NCBI RefSeq assembly: GCF_005405225.1 | Contig: NZ_BJDQ01000001.1 | Coordinates: forward strand, 62,001 to 126,000 | Direction of reading: 5' to 3' | Source of the DNA: Enterococcus dongliensis | Lineage (GTDB): Bacteria; Bacillota; Bacilli; Lactobacillales; Enterococcaceae | DNA: 64,000 nt | Part shown: piece by piece, positions 18,378-27,605 of the stretch | Position numbering within the stretch: position 1 is the first letter of the stretch | Layout of the letters: each line of letters opens with the position of its first letter | Notes under the pieces: model-generated | What the model was told of the DNA's origin: nothing | The model's database searches: none | Seen by the model: only the letters and a program-made list of their open reading frames with translations | Made by a program: the position numbers and the translations under genes

Positions 18378-20429
18378 ATGGAAAGAATATATCGATTAGA
18401 TGGATTGGATTGTGCCAATTGTGCTACTAAAATTGAACGATCTGTTCAACAAATCAATGGTGTTGAGAAAGCACAAGTTGATTTTATGAGCACAAAATTA
18501 ACGATTGTTGCCCCTGAAAAAGATATTGAACGAATCAGTGAAGAGGCGAAAGAAGTTATCCATAAAGTAGAACCAGAAGTTGAAGTAAACAATATCCAGA
18601 CTGAAAAAAAAGAAGAAAATTCTAAAGGAAAAATCATTCAGATTGTCGTAGCTCTTGTGGCATTAGGTTTGTTGGTCATTTTTTCACCAGCTATGCCGTG
18701 GAAACTAATTGCGTATTTGATTGTATATTTGTGGATCGGCCATGATGTACTTAAAACAGCGATAACAAATAGTTTTCATGGCGAGATCTTCGATGAGAAC
18801 TTCTTGATGGCGATCGCAACGATTGGAGCAATCGTGATTGGAGAATACCCAGAAGCAGTAGCTGTCATGTTGTTTTATCAAGTAGGTGAATTTTTTCAAG
18901 ATTATGCCGTTGAAAAATCAAGAAAATCAATTCGTTCGTTAGTCGCAATCCGTCCAGACTATGCTAACGTGATTCAAGATGGTCACGTAAAAAAAGTGGC
19001 ACCTGAGACGATTAAAGTGGGCGACCAAATTTTAATCAAACCGGGTGAGAAAGTTCCTTTAGATGGTATCGTTAGAAAAGGAGAGTCGATGCTGGATACG
19101 TCAGCTTTGACTGGAGAATCTGTGCCTCGCAGTATCTATCCAGAAGAACAGATTCTCAGCGGGTTTATTAATCAGAGCGGACAATTGACTGTGGAAGTAA
19201 CGACAACATTTGGCGAATCGACAGTCAGCAAAATTTTGGATTTAGTTGAGAATGCCAGCAGCAAAAAAGCACCGGCTGAAAATTTTATCACTAGTTTTGC
19301 ACGGTATTACACACCGATTGTGGTGGGATTGGCAGTTTTATTAGCAGTTGTTCCACCACTTGTCACAGGAGATCCGTTTTATGATTGGATTTATCGTGCA
19401 TTGACTTTCTTAGTTATTTCTTGTCCATGTGCGCTAGTTATTTCTGTTCCCTTGAGTTTCTTTGGCGGAATCGGTGGGGCAAGTAAAGCTGGTGTGTTGA
19501 TCAAAGGAAGCAATTACATTGAGACATTGGCGAATGTCGAAACGCTAGTCTTTGATAAAACAGGAACGTTAACAAAAGGTGTTTTTGCCGTTCAAAAAGT
19601 GGAAACAACGATTGATCAGAAAAAGTTTTTACGGTATGTCGCAAGTGCTGAACAAAGTTCAAGTCATCCAATTGCCCAATCAATCGTGAACTATGTAGAT
19701 CAACCGCTATTGCCAGTCAGTCAATTAGAAGAAATTGCTGGTTTTGGGATTTCAGTTGAGATTGAGGGTCATCATTTCTTAGTCGGAAATGAGAAACTAT
19801 TGTCAAAATATGATATTCCTTTTTCGGCAGTCGATGAGATTGGGACAATCGTCTATGTCACAATGGATGGAACATTGATCGGTCATTTGGTGATTGCTGA
19901 TGAATTGAAAGAAAATGTCGCTGAAACGTTGAAAAAAGTAAAAGAACTCGGTATCAAACGAACAGTAATGTTGACTGGTGATAATCATAGAATTGCTGAT
20001 GCAATCGGTAAAAAAATTGGAATCGATCAAGTTTACAGTGAACTATTACCAGAAGATAAGGTTCTTCATCTAGAAGAAGAATTGCAACAAAAGACAGCAT
20101 TTGTCGGAGATGGGATGAATGATGCACCAGTGTTGGCTCGTTCAGATATTGGTATTGCTATGGGAGGACTTGGATCAGATGCTGCGATTGAAGCGGCTGA
20201 TGTGGTAATCATGGATGATCAACCAGCTAAGATTCCCGTAGCGATTCGAATTGCTCGTAAGACGATGAAAATCGTTAAACAAAATATCGTCTTTGCAATT
20301 GGGATAAAAATTTTCGTGCTGATTTTAGGTGCATTAGGATTTGCAACGATGTATGCTGCAGTGTTTGCCGATGTAGGTGTGACTGTGATTGCAGTCTTAA
20401 ATGCAATGCGGTGTTTAAAAATAAATTAA
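18378..20429 (+). CDS. cadA: Zn2+/Cd2+/Pb2+-type P1B ATPase
   Basis: 683 residues. One N-terminal heavy-metal-associated domain with GLDCANCA (CxxC at about residues 14-17), then eight predicted membrane segments. TGES phosphatase loop, ion-binding CPC (Cys349-Pro-Cys351) in VISCPCALVIS, phosphorylated Asp393 in FDKTGTLTKG, and the SSHPIA HP locus. The CPC with the HP-flanking sequence and the absence of a His-rich tail fit group IB-2 exporters of Zn, Cd and Pb; exact metal preference cannot be read from sequence. Expression is probably metal-induced through the tandem ATATGA-N8-TCATAT operators upstream. It is transcribed alone and ends in a terminator; the copper operon follows on the same strand. 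Confidence 0.9.
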   Translation: MERIYRLDGLDCANCATKIERSVQQINGVEKAQVDFMSTKLTIVAPEKDIERISEEAKEVIHKVEPEVEVNNIQTEKKEENSKGKIIQIVVALVALGLLVIFSPAMPWKLIAYLIVYLWIGHDVLKTAITNSFHGEIFDENFLMAIATIGAIVIGEYPEAVAVMLFYQVGEFFQDYAVEKSRKSIRSLVAIRPDYANVIQDGHVKKVAPETIKVGDQILIKPGEKVPLDGIVRKGESMLDTSALTGESVPRSIYPEEQILSGFINQSGQLTVEVTTTFGESTVSKILDLVENASSKKAPAENFITSFARYYTPIVVGLAVLLAVVPPLVTGDPFYDWIYRALTFLVISCPCALVISVPLSFFGGIGGASKAGVLIKGSNYIETLANVETLVFDKTGTLTKGVFAVQKVETTIDQKKFLRYVASAEQSSSHPIAQSIVNYVDQPLLPVSQLEEIAGFGISVEIEGHHFLVGNEKLLSKYDIPFSAVDEIGTIVYVTMDGTLIGHLVIADELKENVAETLKKVKELGIKRTVMLTGDNHRIADAIGKKIGIDQVYSELLPEDKVLHLEEELQQKTAFVGDGMNDAPVLARSDIGIAMGGLGSDAAIEAADVVIMDDQPAKIPVAIRIARKTMKIVKQNIVFAIGIKIFVLILGALGFATMYAAVFADVGVTVIAVLNAMRCLKIN

Positions 20430-20439
20430 TTTGTTTAAG

Positions 20440-20470
20440 AGCAGTCTTCAAAAATGAAGGCTGCTTTTTG
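20440..20470 (+). terminator. Terminator after the Cd/Zn ATPase gene
   Basis: AGCAGTCTTCA-AAAA-TGAAGGCTGCT hairpin (one G-U) and T5. It separates the gene from the cop operon. Confidence 0.85.
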
Positions 20471-20553
20471 TATTTGAAAAATGATTTTCTCGTTAATAAT
20501 TGATCAATTAAAAAGAGCTTTAAAAAAAATTACAGAAATTTGCAGCATAAGGG

Positions 20554-20604
20554 TTGACGAATTCCGATTACAATTGTAAACTTAAAAAGTAGATTACAAA
20601 CGTA
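20554..20604 (+). promoter_or_regulatory. cop operon promoter with two cop boxes
   Basis: TTGACG (20554-20559), 17-base spacer, TAAACT (20577-20582). Cop box 1 TACAATTGTA at 20569-20578 matches the CopY consensus TACANNTGTA exactly and touches the -10. Cop box 2 TACAAACGTA at 20595-20604 differs at one position. Both share flanks (GAT before, AAC after) and are 26 bases apart, as in the Enterococcus hirae cop promoter. Confidence 0.9.
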
Positions 20605-20623
20605 AACGAAAGGAGTGAGAGAA

Positions 20624-21058
20624 ATGGCTAGTACACCGATTAAGATTAGTGACTCGGAATGGGAAGTCATGCGTGTGATTTGGACACAGGAGTCTACGAC
20701 AGCTCAAGAGATCGTCGAAATTCTTGGGCAAACAATGGACTGGAAAGCAGCGACAATCAAGACACTATTGGGTCGCTTAGTAAAAAAAGAGGCAGTGCGG
20801 ACAGAACAATCTGGAAAAAAATATATTTATTATCCAGCTATTAGTGAAGGCGAAACTGTTAAGAGCGCAACGGAAAGTTTATTTTCCCATATATGTGCAA
20901 AACGGATTGGTGAAACAATCGCAGAATTAGTAGCAGAAGCGGCACTGACTGATGCGGACGTAGCTCTGATCAATGAACAGTTAATGAACAAAAATACTGT
21001 CCCGACAATCGAATGCAATTGTATTCCTGGACAGTGTGAGTGCAATCATCATAAATAA
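20624..21058 (+). CDS. copY: Copper-responsive repressor CopY
   Basis: 144 residues. N-terminal winged helix of the BlaI/MecI/CopY family ([23 protein letters not shown], then [16 protein letters not shown]) and the C-terminal metal site [10 protein letters not shown] (CxCx4CxC). In E. hirae the Zn form binds cop boxes and CopZ-delivered Cu(I) displaces Zn to release DNA. The ATG at 20624 is used, with AAAGGAG at 20609-20614; a GTG at 20615 lies inside that site. First gene of copYZAB, so it represses itself. Confidence 0.97.
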   Translation: MASTPIKISDSEWEVMRVIWTQESTTAQEIVEILGQTMDWKAATIKTLLGRLVKKEAVRTEQSGKKYIYYPAISEGETVKSATESLFSHICAKRIGETIAELVAEAALTDADVALINEQLMNKNTVPTIECNCIPGQCECNHHK

Positions 21059-21069
21059 AAAAATCTAAC

Positions 21070-21098
21070 TTACTGCTCCTTGAAAGATGGAGTAGTAA
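21070..21098 (+). other. Hairpin between copY and copZ
   Basis: TTACTGCTCC / GGAGTAGTAA, 10-bp stem with one G-U and a 9-base loop; A-rich rather than T-rich downstream, so not a terminator. It may be an mRNA processing or stability element that sets CopY against CopZAB levels. Inference only. Confidence 0.4.
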
Positions 21099-21153
21099 AA
21101 ACTAAATTATTTCACCAAAAAAAAAACTAAAAACAACTAAGGAGCGAATCAAA

Positions 21154-21363
21154 ATGAAAAAAGAATTTACAATTAATGGAATGAGCTGTAATCACTGTGT
21201 GGCAAGCGTAGAAAAGGCGATCAATCAATTGGATGGCATCGATAAAGTAAAGATTAATCTAAAGAAAAATCAAGGTGTCGTTAAATTTGATGAAGCGCAA
21301 GTTTCAGCAGAACAAATCGCAAAAGCTGTGACTGATGCAGGATACGAAACTGAGGTGATCTAA
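21154..21363 (+). CDS. copZ: Copper chaperone CopZ
   Basis: 69 residues, a single ferredoxin-like HMA domain with the MSCNHC copper-binding motif (Cys11 and Cys14) and the C-terminal GYETEVI. CopZ carries Cu(I) in the cytoplasm and hands it to CopY, inducing the operon. Start has AAGGAGCG upstream. Its stop TAA is immediately followed by the TTG start of copA, so the two are translationally coupled. Confidence 0.97.
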   Translation: MKKEFTINGMSCNHCVASVEKAINQLDGIDKVKINLKKNQGVVKFDEAQVSAEQIAKAVTDAGYETEVI

Positions 21364-23538
21364 TTGGCAGAAGCAACAGTAGAAACATTTGCGATCACTG
21401 GGATGACTTGTGCCAATTGTTCTGCTCGTGTGGAAAAAGAATTGAAATCAACAACAGGTGTATTGGAGGTAAATGTCAATTTAGCCACTGAAAAAGCGAC
21501 GGTTCAATTTGACGATAGCCTCACAGCAGATAAATTGATTCAACGAGTAGAAGCAATCGGTTATGGTGCAATCCTTTTCGATGATGATCATAAACAAAAG
21601 ATTGAACAAGAAAAAGCAGCCTATCTCATGCGAATGAAACGTGATTTAATTTTGAGTGCAATTTTAACGGCACCTTTAATGATTGCAATGATCGCGATGT
21701 TGTTAGGCAGTCATGCAGAATGGGTACATTTTCTTCATCTTCCCCTTGTTCAGCTGATTTTAGCGACACCCGTTCAATTTGGTGTCGGCATGCGATTCTA
21801 TCGTGGTGCGTATCATGCCTTGAAAACTAAGGCACCGAACATGGATGTTTTAGTTGCGATGGGGACGACCGCCGCTTTTGCTTTAAGCGTGTATAACGGC
21901 TTTTTCAATGCTCATAATTCCGATTTGTATTTTGAAAGCAGCGGTATGATTATCACATTGATCTTACTAGGAAAATATTTAGAACAAAAAGCAAAAACCA
22001 AAACAAGTGACGCAATCAAACAATTGATGAGCCTGCAAGCAAAAACAGCAACACTTATTGTAGATGGTCAAGAAAAACAAGTACCGATTGAAGAAGTTCA
22101 AGCTGGTGACCTGTTACGAGTACGTCCAGGAGAACAAATTCCTGTTGATGGAAAAATCCTTGTTGGACAGACGACAATCGATGAAAGTATGCTGACTGGG
22201 GAAAGTTTGCCTGTTGATAAACAAGCCGATGATCAAGTTTTTGGCGGAACAGTTAATACGACTGGCAGTATCCAATTTACCGCAACACAAGTTGGTTGCA
22301 TGACGATTCTTTCGCGGATTATCCGTATGGTGGAAGATGCCCAAGGTGAAAAAGCTCCAATCCAACAAATTGCCGATAAAATTTCTAAAATTTTTGTGCC
22401 GGTAGTTTTAGGAATCGCACTCATCACGTTACTTGCGACCGGTTTTCTGACACAAGATTGGCAACGAGCAATCGTCCATAGCGTCTCTGTCTTAGTAATC
22501 GCTTGTCCTTGTGCCTTGGGCCTAGCTACTCCGACTGCTATTATGGTAGGAACCGGTTTAGGTGCAAAGACTGGAATCTTGATTAAAGGTGGAGGTGCGT
22601 TAGAAAAAATCGCACATTTAACAACGATTGTTTTAGATAAGACCGGCACAATCACAGAAGGCAAACCAGTTGTCGCCGATTTTGAATCGTTTGATCCACA
22701 AGCGTTGTCTTATCTAGCCAGTCTAGAACAACAATCAGAACATCCTTTAGCAAAAGCAATTTATCAATATGGAAAAGAAAAGGCCGCAATCTTGCCAGTT
22801 GAAAATTTTGAAAGTTTAACAGGTCAAGGTGTAATTGGAACGATTGAAGGCGTCGAGTATTTTGTCGGATCAAAACGCGGGTTAGAAGAGCGGAAAATTT
22901 CATTTCCTAAAGAACGTGTGGTAGCGTTAGAAGGAGAAGGAAAAACAGTGATGTTTCTGGCTGATCAAGTGAAGCTGCTTGCGCTGATCTCAGTGACTGA
23001 TCAAGTGAAAAAATCCTCTAAAGCAGCGATTGCCGCATTGCATCAATTAGGGATTAACGTAAAGATGCTGACTGGGGACAATCCGCAAACTGCTCGATAT
23101 ATCGGCGAACAAGTCGGCTTAGGTGCTGACGATATCATCGCTGAAGTGCTGCCTGAAGACAAAGCACAGGTTGTTAAGCAGTTACAGACTGAAAATGAAT
23201 CTGTTGGGATGGTCGGTGATGGAATCAATGATGCACCCGCACTAGCTTTAGCCGATATCGGAATTGCAATGGGCAGCGGGACGGACATCGCAATGGAGAC
23301 AGCCGATATTACATTGATGAATAGCGATCTTTTATCAGTTGAAAAAAGTATTCGTTTATCAAAAGTAACGCTCAGAAAAATCAAACAGAATTTATTTTGG
23401 GCATTTTTATACAATGTAATTGGTATTCCATTTGCCGCAGCTGGATTTTTGAATCCAATCATTGCTGGCGGTGCGATGGCATTTAGTTCAGTCAGTGTAC
23501 TATTGAATTCTCTTAGCTTGAATCAAAAAAAATTATAG
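21364..23538 (+). CDS. copA: Copper-transporting P1B ATPase CopA
   Basis: 724 residues. Begins at a TTG directly after the copZ stop; GAGGTGATC in the end of copZ serves as the binding site. One N-terminal HMA domain with GMTCANCS, then the ATPase: TGES loop, copper-binding CPC (Cys381-Pro-Cys383) in [12 protein letters not shown], phosphorylated Asp425 in [18 protein letters not shown] locus and [10 protein letters not shown]. The sequence and length are close to E. hirae CopA (727 residues). E. hirae CopA was first described as a copper importer but IB-1 ATPases of this kind generally export Cu(I); direction is not decided by the sequence. Confidence 0.96.
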   Translation: MAEATVETFAITGMTCANCSARVEKELKSTTGVLEVNVNLATEKATVQFDDSLTADKLIQRVEAIGYGAILFDDDHKQKIEQEKAAYLMRMKRDLILSAILTAPLMIAMIAMLLGSHAEWVHFLHLPLVQLILATPVQFGVGMRFYRGAYHALKTKAPNMDVLVAMGTTAAFALSVYNGFFNAHNSDLYFESSGMIITLILLGKYLEQKAKTKTSDAIKQLMSLQAKTATLIVDGQEKQVPIEEVQAGDLLRVRPGEQIPVDGKILVGQTTIDESMLTGESLPVDKQADDQVFGGTVNTTGSIQFTATQVGCMTILSRIIRMVEDAQGEKAPIQQIADKISKIFVPVVLGIALITLLATGFLTQDWQRAIVHSVSVLVIACPCALGLATPTAIMVGTGLGAKTGILIKGGGALEKIAHLTTIVLDKTGTITEGKPVVADFESFDPQALSYLASLEQQSEHPLAKAIYQYGKEKAAILPVENFESLTGQGVIGTIEGVEYFVGSKRGLEERKISFPKERVVALEGEGKTVMFLADQVKLLALISVTDQVKKSSKAAIAALHQLGINVKMLTGDNPQTARYIGEQVGLGADDIIAEVLPEDKAQVVKQLQTENESVGMVGDGINDAPALALADIGIAMGSGTDIAMETADITLMNSDLLSVEKSIRLSKVTLRKIKQNLFWAFLYNVIGIPFAAAGFLNPIIAGGAMAFSSVSVLLNSLSLNQKKL

Positions 23539-23550
23539 GAGGCGTTTAGC

Positions 23551-25638
23551 ATGAGACAAGGAGAACAAAAGGATGACTCGATGGAAATGGACCATTCAAA
23601 GCATCATCCAGATTCTTCAATGGACGGACACAAACACCACGAAATGACACATAAAATGAATGGACACGATCATGGTGATATGGATCATTCGATGCACATG
23701 GGAAATTTTAAGCAGAAATTTTGGCTCTCTCTTGTTTTATCGATTCCCATCATCATCCTTTCACCGATGATGGGAATCCAGCTTCCTTTCCAATTTACTT
23801 TTCCAGGTTCTGAGTGGGTAGTATTGGTATTAGCGACGATTCTTTTCATTTACGGCGGACAGCCATTTTTAAGTGGTGCGAAGATGGAATTGAAAATGAA
23901 AAGTCCTGCGATGATGACATTGATCGCAATGGGGATTTCGGTAGCCTATATTTATAGCGTGTATTCATTTATTGCCAATAAAATCAATCCTCATGAACAT
24001 GTGATGGACTTTTTCTGGGAACTGGCGACATTGATCGTGATCATGTTGTTAGGTCATTGGGTAGAGATGAATGCTGTTTCAAATGCCAGCAACGCATTGA
24101 AAAAATTGGCGGAATTATTGCCAGATGAAGTCAATAAGATTGAGGCAGACGGTACGACTAAAAAAGTAAAACTCCAAGAGATTCATCATGGAGATCAGTT
24201 GCTTGTTCGTGCAGGGGATAAGATGCCTACAGATGGTGAGATTATTGATGGCTCTACAATAGCAGACGAGTCTGCGGTCACTGGTGAATCAAAAGGTGTA
24301 CAAAAAAATATTGGAGATTCAGTTATTGGCGGATCTGTCAATGGAGATGGCACCATCAAGTTGAAAGTAACAGGAACTGGTGCAGATGGTTATCTTGCTA
24401 AAGTGATGACGATGGTGAAACAGGCACAGCAAGAAAAATCAAAATTAGAATCTATTTCGGACAAAGTGGCAAAGTGGTTGTTTTATATCGCATTGATAGC
24501 CGGTATCGTAACCTTTGTGGCCTGGTTGATTTTAGAAGATCTGCCACAAGCACTTGATCGAATGGTGACTGTTTTTGTTATTGCGTGTCCCCATGCGTTA
24601 GGTTTAGCCATTCCATTAGTAATTGCCCGCTCTACTTCGTTAGCAGCTAAAAATGGTTTGTTGCTAAAAAGTCGCCAAGCTCTAGAACAAGGCAATCAAT
24701 TGGATTATGTTTTCCTTGATAAAACTGGAACACTGACAGAAGGCAAGTTTACAGTGACTGGTGTTGAAGTATTGGCTGATAGCAGTCGGGAAGAATCTCT
24801 AAAATATATCGGTGCTTTGGAAGCACAGACGAACCATCCTTTGGCAGTTGGTGTCATGAATTATTTGAAATCAGAAAAAATTGATTCTTACCAAGCTGAA
24901 GATGTTTCAACAATCAAGGGCGTTGGAGTAAGCGGAACGGTCGAAGGGCATCAGGTTGTTTTGGCTAATCAAAAAGAAGTCGAAAAACGACAGTTGAGCT
25001 TTGATCAGGAAAAATTAAAAGCTTATCAAGAACAAGGGAATACGATCTCTTTCTTACTGATTGATGAAAAATTAATCGCCTTTTTTGCGATGGGAGATAC
25101 GTTAAAAGACCAAGCCCAAGACTTTATTAAAAATTTGCGAGCAGTTGGAATCGAACCTGTGATGTTAACAGGAGACAATCAAGAAGCCGCAAAAGCTGTG
25201 GCAGAATATTTATCAATTAAAGAATTTTATAGTGAATTACTGCCAGATGATAAAGAAAAAATCATTAAACAGTATACAGATAAAGGCAAGAAAGTCATGA
25301 TGGTCGGTGATGGAATCAATGATGCTCCTGCTTTAGCGCGAGCTTCCATCGGAATGGCTATCGGTGCAGGAACAGATATTGCAATCGATTCAGCTGATGT
25401 TGTCTTGACCAACAGTAATTTACAAGATATTTTGAAATTTGTTCGTCTAGCCAAAAAAACACACAGCAAGATGATCCAAAACCTTTGGTGGGGAGCTGGC
25501 TACAATATTTTAGCTATTCCGTTGGCTGCAGGTGTTTTGGCCCCAATTGGGATTTTGTTGAGTCCTGCAGTTGGTGCAATCTTGATGTCATTAAGCACAA
25601 TCATTGTAGCAATCAATGCGATGACCTTAAACGTCTGA
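23551..25638 (+). CDS. copB: Copper-exporting P1B ATPase CopB
   Basis: 695 residues. The N-terminal ~50 residues are rich in His and Met (SKHHPD, GHKHHEMTH, GHDHGDMDHSMHMG) in place of an HMA domain, the mark of CopB-type (IB-3) pumps. CPH (Cys346-Pro-His348) replaces CPC in the membrane site; phosphorylated Asp390 is in LDKTGTLTEG; NHPLAVG is the HP locus. E. hirae CopB (745 residues) expels Cu(I)/Ag(I); this protein is somewhat shorter at the N-terminus. AGGAGGCG precedes the ATG. Last gene of copYZAB; a terminator overlaps its stop codon. Confidence 0.96.
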   Translation: MRQGEQKDDSMEMDHSKHHPDSSMDGHKHHEMTHKMNGHDHGDMDHSMHMGNFKQKFWLSLVLSIPIIILSPMMGIQLPFQFTFPGSEWVVLVLATILFIYGGQPFLSGAKMELKMKSPAMMTLIAMGISVAYIYSVYSFIANKINPHEHVMDFFWELATLIVIMLLGHWVEMNAVSNASNALKKLAELLPDEVNKIEADGTTKKVKLQEIHHGDQLLVRAGDKMPTDGEIIDGSTIADESAVTGESKGVQKNIGDSVIGGSVNGDGTIKLKVTGTGADGYLAKVMTMVKQAQQEKSKLESISDKVAKWLFYIALIAGIVTFVAWLILEDLPQALDRMVTVFVIACPHALGLAIPLVIARSTSLAAKNGLLLKSRQALEQGNQLDYVFLDKTGTLTEGKFTVTGVEVLADSSREESLKYIGALEAQTNHPLAVGVMNYLKSEKIDSYQAEDVSTIKGVGVSGTVEGHQVVLANQKEVEKRQLSFDQEKLKAYQEQGNTISFLLIDEKLIAFFAMGDTLKDQAQDFIKNLRAVGIEPVMLTGDNQEAAKAVAEYLSIKEFYSELLPDDKEKIIKQYTDKGKKVMMVGDGINDAPALARASIGMAIGAGTDIAIDSADVVLTNSNLQDILKFVRLAKKTHSKMIQNLWWGAGYNILAIPLAAGVLAPIGILLSPAVGAILMSLSTIIVAINAMTLNV

Positions 25639-25660
25639 TGATTCAGGCGTTTCTTTTTTT
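25629..25660 (+). terminator. Terminator of the cop operon
   Basis: AAACGTCTGA-TGAT-TCAGGCGTTT hairpin (one G-U), then C and T7; the left arm contains the copB stop codon. Confidence 0.88.
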
Positions 25661-25727
25661 CGTAAAAAAATTGATCATAATGAATGCCGAGACTTATGCT
25701 ATTTTGAAAGAAAAGGTGTCAAAGTAG

Positions 25728-26774
25728 GTGAGACGCGTGATTTGGCAAAGAATAACGAGAAAAAAATGTCAACGCCAATTGCAACTGATCGAGTTATTAC
25801 AACAAGAATGTTATTGCGTCAGTGAACTAGCTGCAAAAATAAAAGTAAGTTCTAAGACGATTCTTCGCGACCTGCGTGAATTGCAGCAGAAAAACTATGT
25901 GATAAAGAAAAAATTATGGCAAATTAATTGGCCGCAGCAACAAACATATGAAAGACTTTATCGAAAAATAATTTTGTCTGATTCGTATTTTCAACTGTTT
26001 CAACAATATCTTTGGCAGTGTGGATCAAAAAATACTAATTATTCACAGGTGAAGAAATTAAATCAACTCTTACTTGAGTGGAATCTTTCAGTCAATCTTC
26101 AAACAGGGAGTTTGATGGGGGAAAAAGCGGTAATCATTCATTTGCAGATTCGTTATTTACGAGATTTTTATCCATGCAATGAGGCAGAAATTTATCAACA
26201 AGTGCAAGAATATCATCGTTTCAGCTCATCAAATTTCTTAGAAAAGGAACTCTTTCCTAATACTAAAAGACTAGAGACATTTATAAAAAAATTTGAATTG
26301 CTTGATCTGGTTGCCAGTTATTTTTTCTTAGATTATACGCGCTATCATTATCAGATTTGTTCCGCATTTTATTTAGACCATCAACGCTATCAAACAAATC
26401 TGTATCAGGAGGTATCACAGGCACTAACGATAGTTGAACAAGTAGTAGATTGGGAGATTCAATTGACAAAAACGATTTTTAGAACAAAATTGTTTGAATT
26501 ATTTTTAGGAATATATCAAGGACTGCCGCTGACTATCAGTTATTATCCGTTGAAAGAAATGAAAGTTGCTGAGATTTTTTGCCTGTTGAGCAAGAAAATG
26601 AAACAAGCACTTCCGGTATTAGGAAATTGCCGGGTAGATGAATTAGCCGAGGTAATGCATACTATTTTTTCTGCTAGTCATTGGAGTGTCCTGGCGCTGA
26701 ATCCAGAATTGAAATCTTCTTTATTGATCCAAGAGCGGTATCAAGCTTTTTTACCATTTAGCGAGGGAAAGTAA
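25728..26774 (+). CDS. HTH transcriptional regulator, Mga/BglG-like N-terminal helix-turn-helix
   Basis: 348 residues. A clear helix-turn-helix is present at about 20-60 (LIELLQQECYCVSELAAKIK, then VSSKTILRDLRELQQ). The remainder is helical, rich in aromatic and Gln residues, with no PTS EIIB or EIIA signature; the pattern is reminiscent of Mga/AtxA-type regulators with degenerate PRDs. Start taken at GTG 25728; AAAGGTG is upstream and a second GTG (25737) is possible. A weak promoter TTGATC / TATGCT (25671-25700) lies between the cop terminator and the gene. It is alone on its transcript; neighbours do not reveal its target. Confidence 0.6.
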   Translation: MRRVIWQRITRKKCQRQLQLIELLQQECYCVSELAAKIKVSSKTILRDLRELQQKNYVIKKKLWQINWPQQQTYERLYRKIILSDSYFQLFQQYLWQCGSKNTNYSQVKKLNQLLLEWNLSVNLQTGSLMGEKAVIIHLQIRYLRDFYPCNEAEIYQQVQEYHRFSSSNFLEKELFPNTKRLETFIKKFELLDLVASYFFLDYTRYHYQICSAFYLDHQRYQTNLYQEVSQALTIVEQVVDWEIQLTKTIFRTKLFELFLGIYQGLPLTISYYPLKEMKVAEIFCLLSKKMKQALPVLGNCRVDELAEVMHTIFSASHWSVLALNPELKSSLLIQERYQAFLPFSEGK

Positions 26775-26805
26775 GGAGAAGATTTTTCTTAGAGAAAGGT
26801 TATGC

Positions 26806-26949
26806 TATAATAATAAAGACTAAGTTGAAAGTAGCCGTGACATTGCAGATTTTCTTTCAGCAAGTACGATGGCCCACAGATAAAGACCGGAGTGAGTTCT
26901 TTCATTTGAAAAACTAATTCCATTTAATAAAAAGCAGGAGGAGAGCAGA
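26806..26949 (+). promoter_or_regulatory. Extended -10 promoter and long leader of the Phd-like gene
   Basis: TGC-TATAAT (26803-26811) is an extended -10; about 130 bases of leader follow before the gene. The leader has repeated TTGAAAG / CTTTCA segments (near 26824, 26858, 26899) that could form alternative pairings. I recognise no known riboswitch in it. Confidence 0.4.
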
Positions 26950-27480
26950 ATGGGATTACGAAAATTAGATGTTCCGACATCTTCAATTACTGAGGTAAAG
27001 AAATCACCAATGGATGTTTTTGCTCAAGCTCGTAAAGCAGAGACTGGTGTTTATATCTTTAATCGTGAAAAGATCGCTGGTGTGATGCTGACTAAAGAAC
27101 AATATGAAGCGCTAGTAGAAGAGCTGGATACATTACGTGACACATTGTATCAGCCTGTAGAACGCGAATTACCCGTTCCAGAAGAATTAGAAGAGCTGGC
27201 GACTGCCTTACGAACAACATTGGTAAAAGGATCGGTCATCACAGCACGCTATTTAGATGAACGCATGGTAGCGACCGGATTTATTACTAAGAAGACGGGA
27301 TTTGGCGGCGTGACAGAGATGATGAAAGAATTGGAAGATACAGGAAAGATCATCTATCAATTACGTCGTCGTGAGCACAACAAAATCATCTATGCCGAGA
27401 TCTTTGGCGAGTTGCAGGAATTCCAACGGGCCGCAGCTGATAAACTAATGATTCGTAAAGTAAATTTGATCGAGCGATAG
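26950..27480 (+). CDS. Orphan Phd/YefM-fold protein with C-terminal extension
   Basis: 176 residues. The first ~60 residues follow the Phd/YefM antitoxin pattern: SSITEVKKSPMDVFAQARK, then TGVYIFNREKIAGVMLTKEQYEALVEEL (the 'VI-x-R-x-x-x-A-V-L-x-x-x-x-Y-E-x-L' motif). The remaining ~110 residues are charged with FGGVTEMMKELEDTGKIIYQ and an HNKIIYAEIF strand; I do not recognise this part. No toxin gene adjoins it: upstream is the HTH regulator, downstream dinB. It may be a DNA-binding regulator rather than an antitoxin. AGGAGGAG precedes the ATG. Confidence 0.6.
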   Translation: MGLRKLDVPTSSITEVKKSPMDVFAQARKAETGVYIFNREKIAGVMLTKEQYEALVEELDTLRDTLYQPVERELPVPEELEELATALRTTLVKGSVITARYLDERMVATGFITKKTGFGGVTEMMKELEDTGKIIYQLRRREHNKIIYAEIFGELQEFQRAAADKLMIRKVNLIER

Positions 27481-27503
27481 ACAGTGAGGACTGTCTATTT
27501 TTT
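27479..27503 (+). terminator. Terminator after the Phd-like gene
   Basis: AGACAGT-GAGG-ACTGTCT stem and T6; begins in the stop codon. Confidence 0.85.
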
Positions 27504-27540
27504 GTTTGATTTTTTACTATTGAATGATACTGGCAAGCGA

Positions 27541-27569
27541 TTGTTCGTGAACGGATGTTCGGTTATAAT
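27541..27569 (+). promoter_or_regulatory. dinB promoter with LexA (SOS) box
   Basis: TTGTTC (27541-27546), 17-base spacer, TATAAT (27564-27569). The spacer holds TGAACGGATGTTCG (27548-27561), which contains GAAC-N4-GTTC of the Gram-positive LexA/DinR box. dinB is therefore probably DNA-damage induced. Confidence 0.85.
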
Positions 27570-27605
27570 GGATGGAGAAAAAGTTTTTCAAAGGAGACGA
27601 ATTGG

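Noticed and set aside
18378..25638. Mobile metal-resistance element
   Set aside because: No transposase, integrase, terminal repeats or target duplications were found around the block.
25485..25727. 80-codon ORF overlapping the end of copB
   Set aside because: Shadow frame of copB; crosses its terminator and lacks a ribosome binding site.
26812..26949. Known riboswitch in the leader of the Phd-like gene
   Set aside because: I compared by eye with SMK, THF, preQ1 and fluoride types; none of their key sequences is present.
26950..27480. Complete type II toxin-antitoxin operon
   Set aside because: No toxin-sized ORF adjoins the Phd-like gene; both neighbours have their own promoters and terminators.
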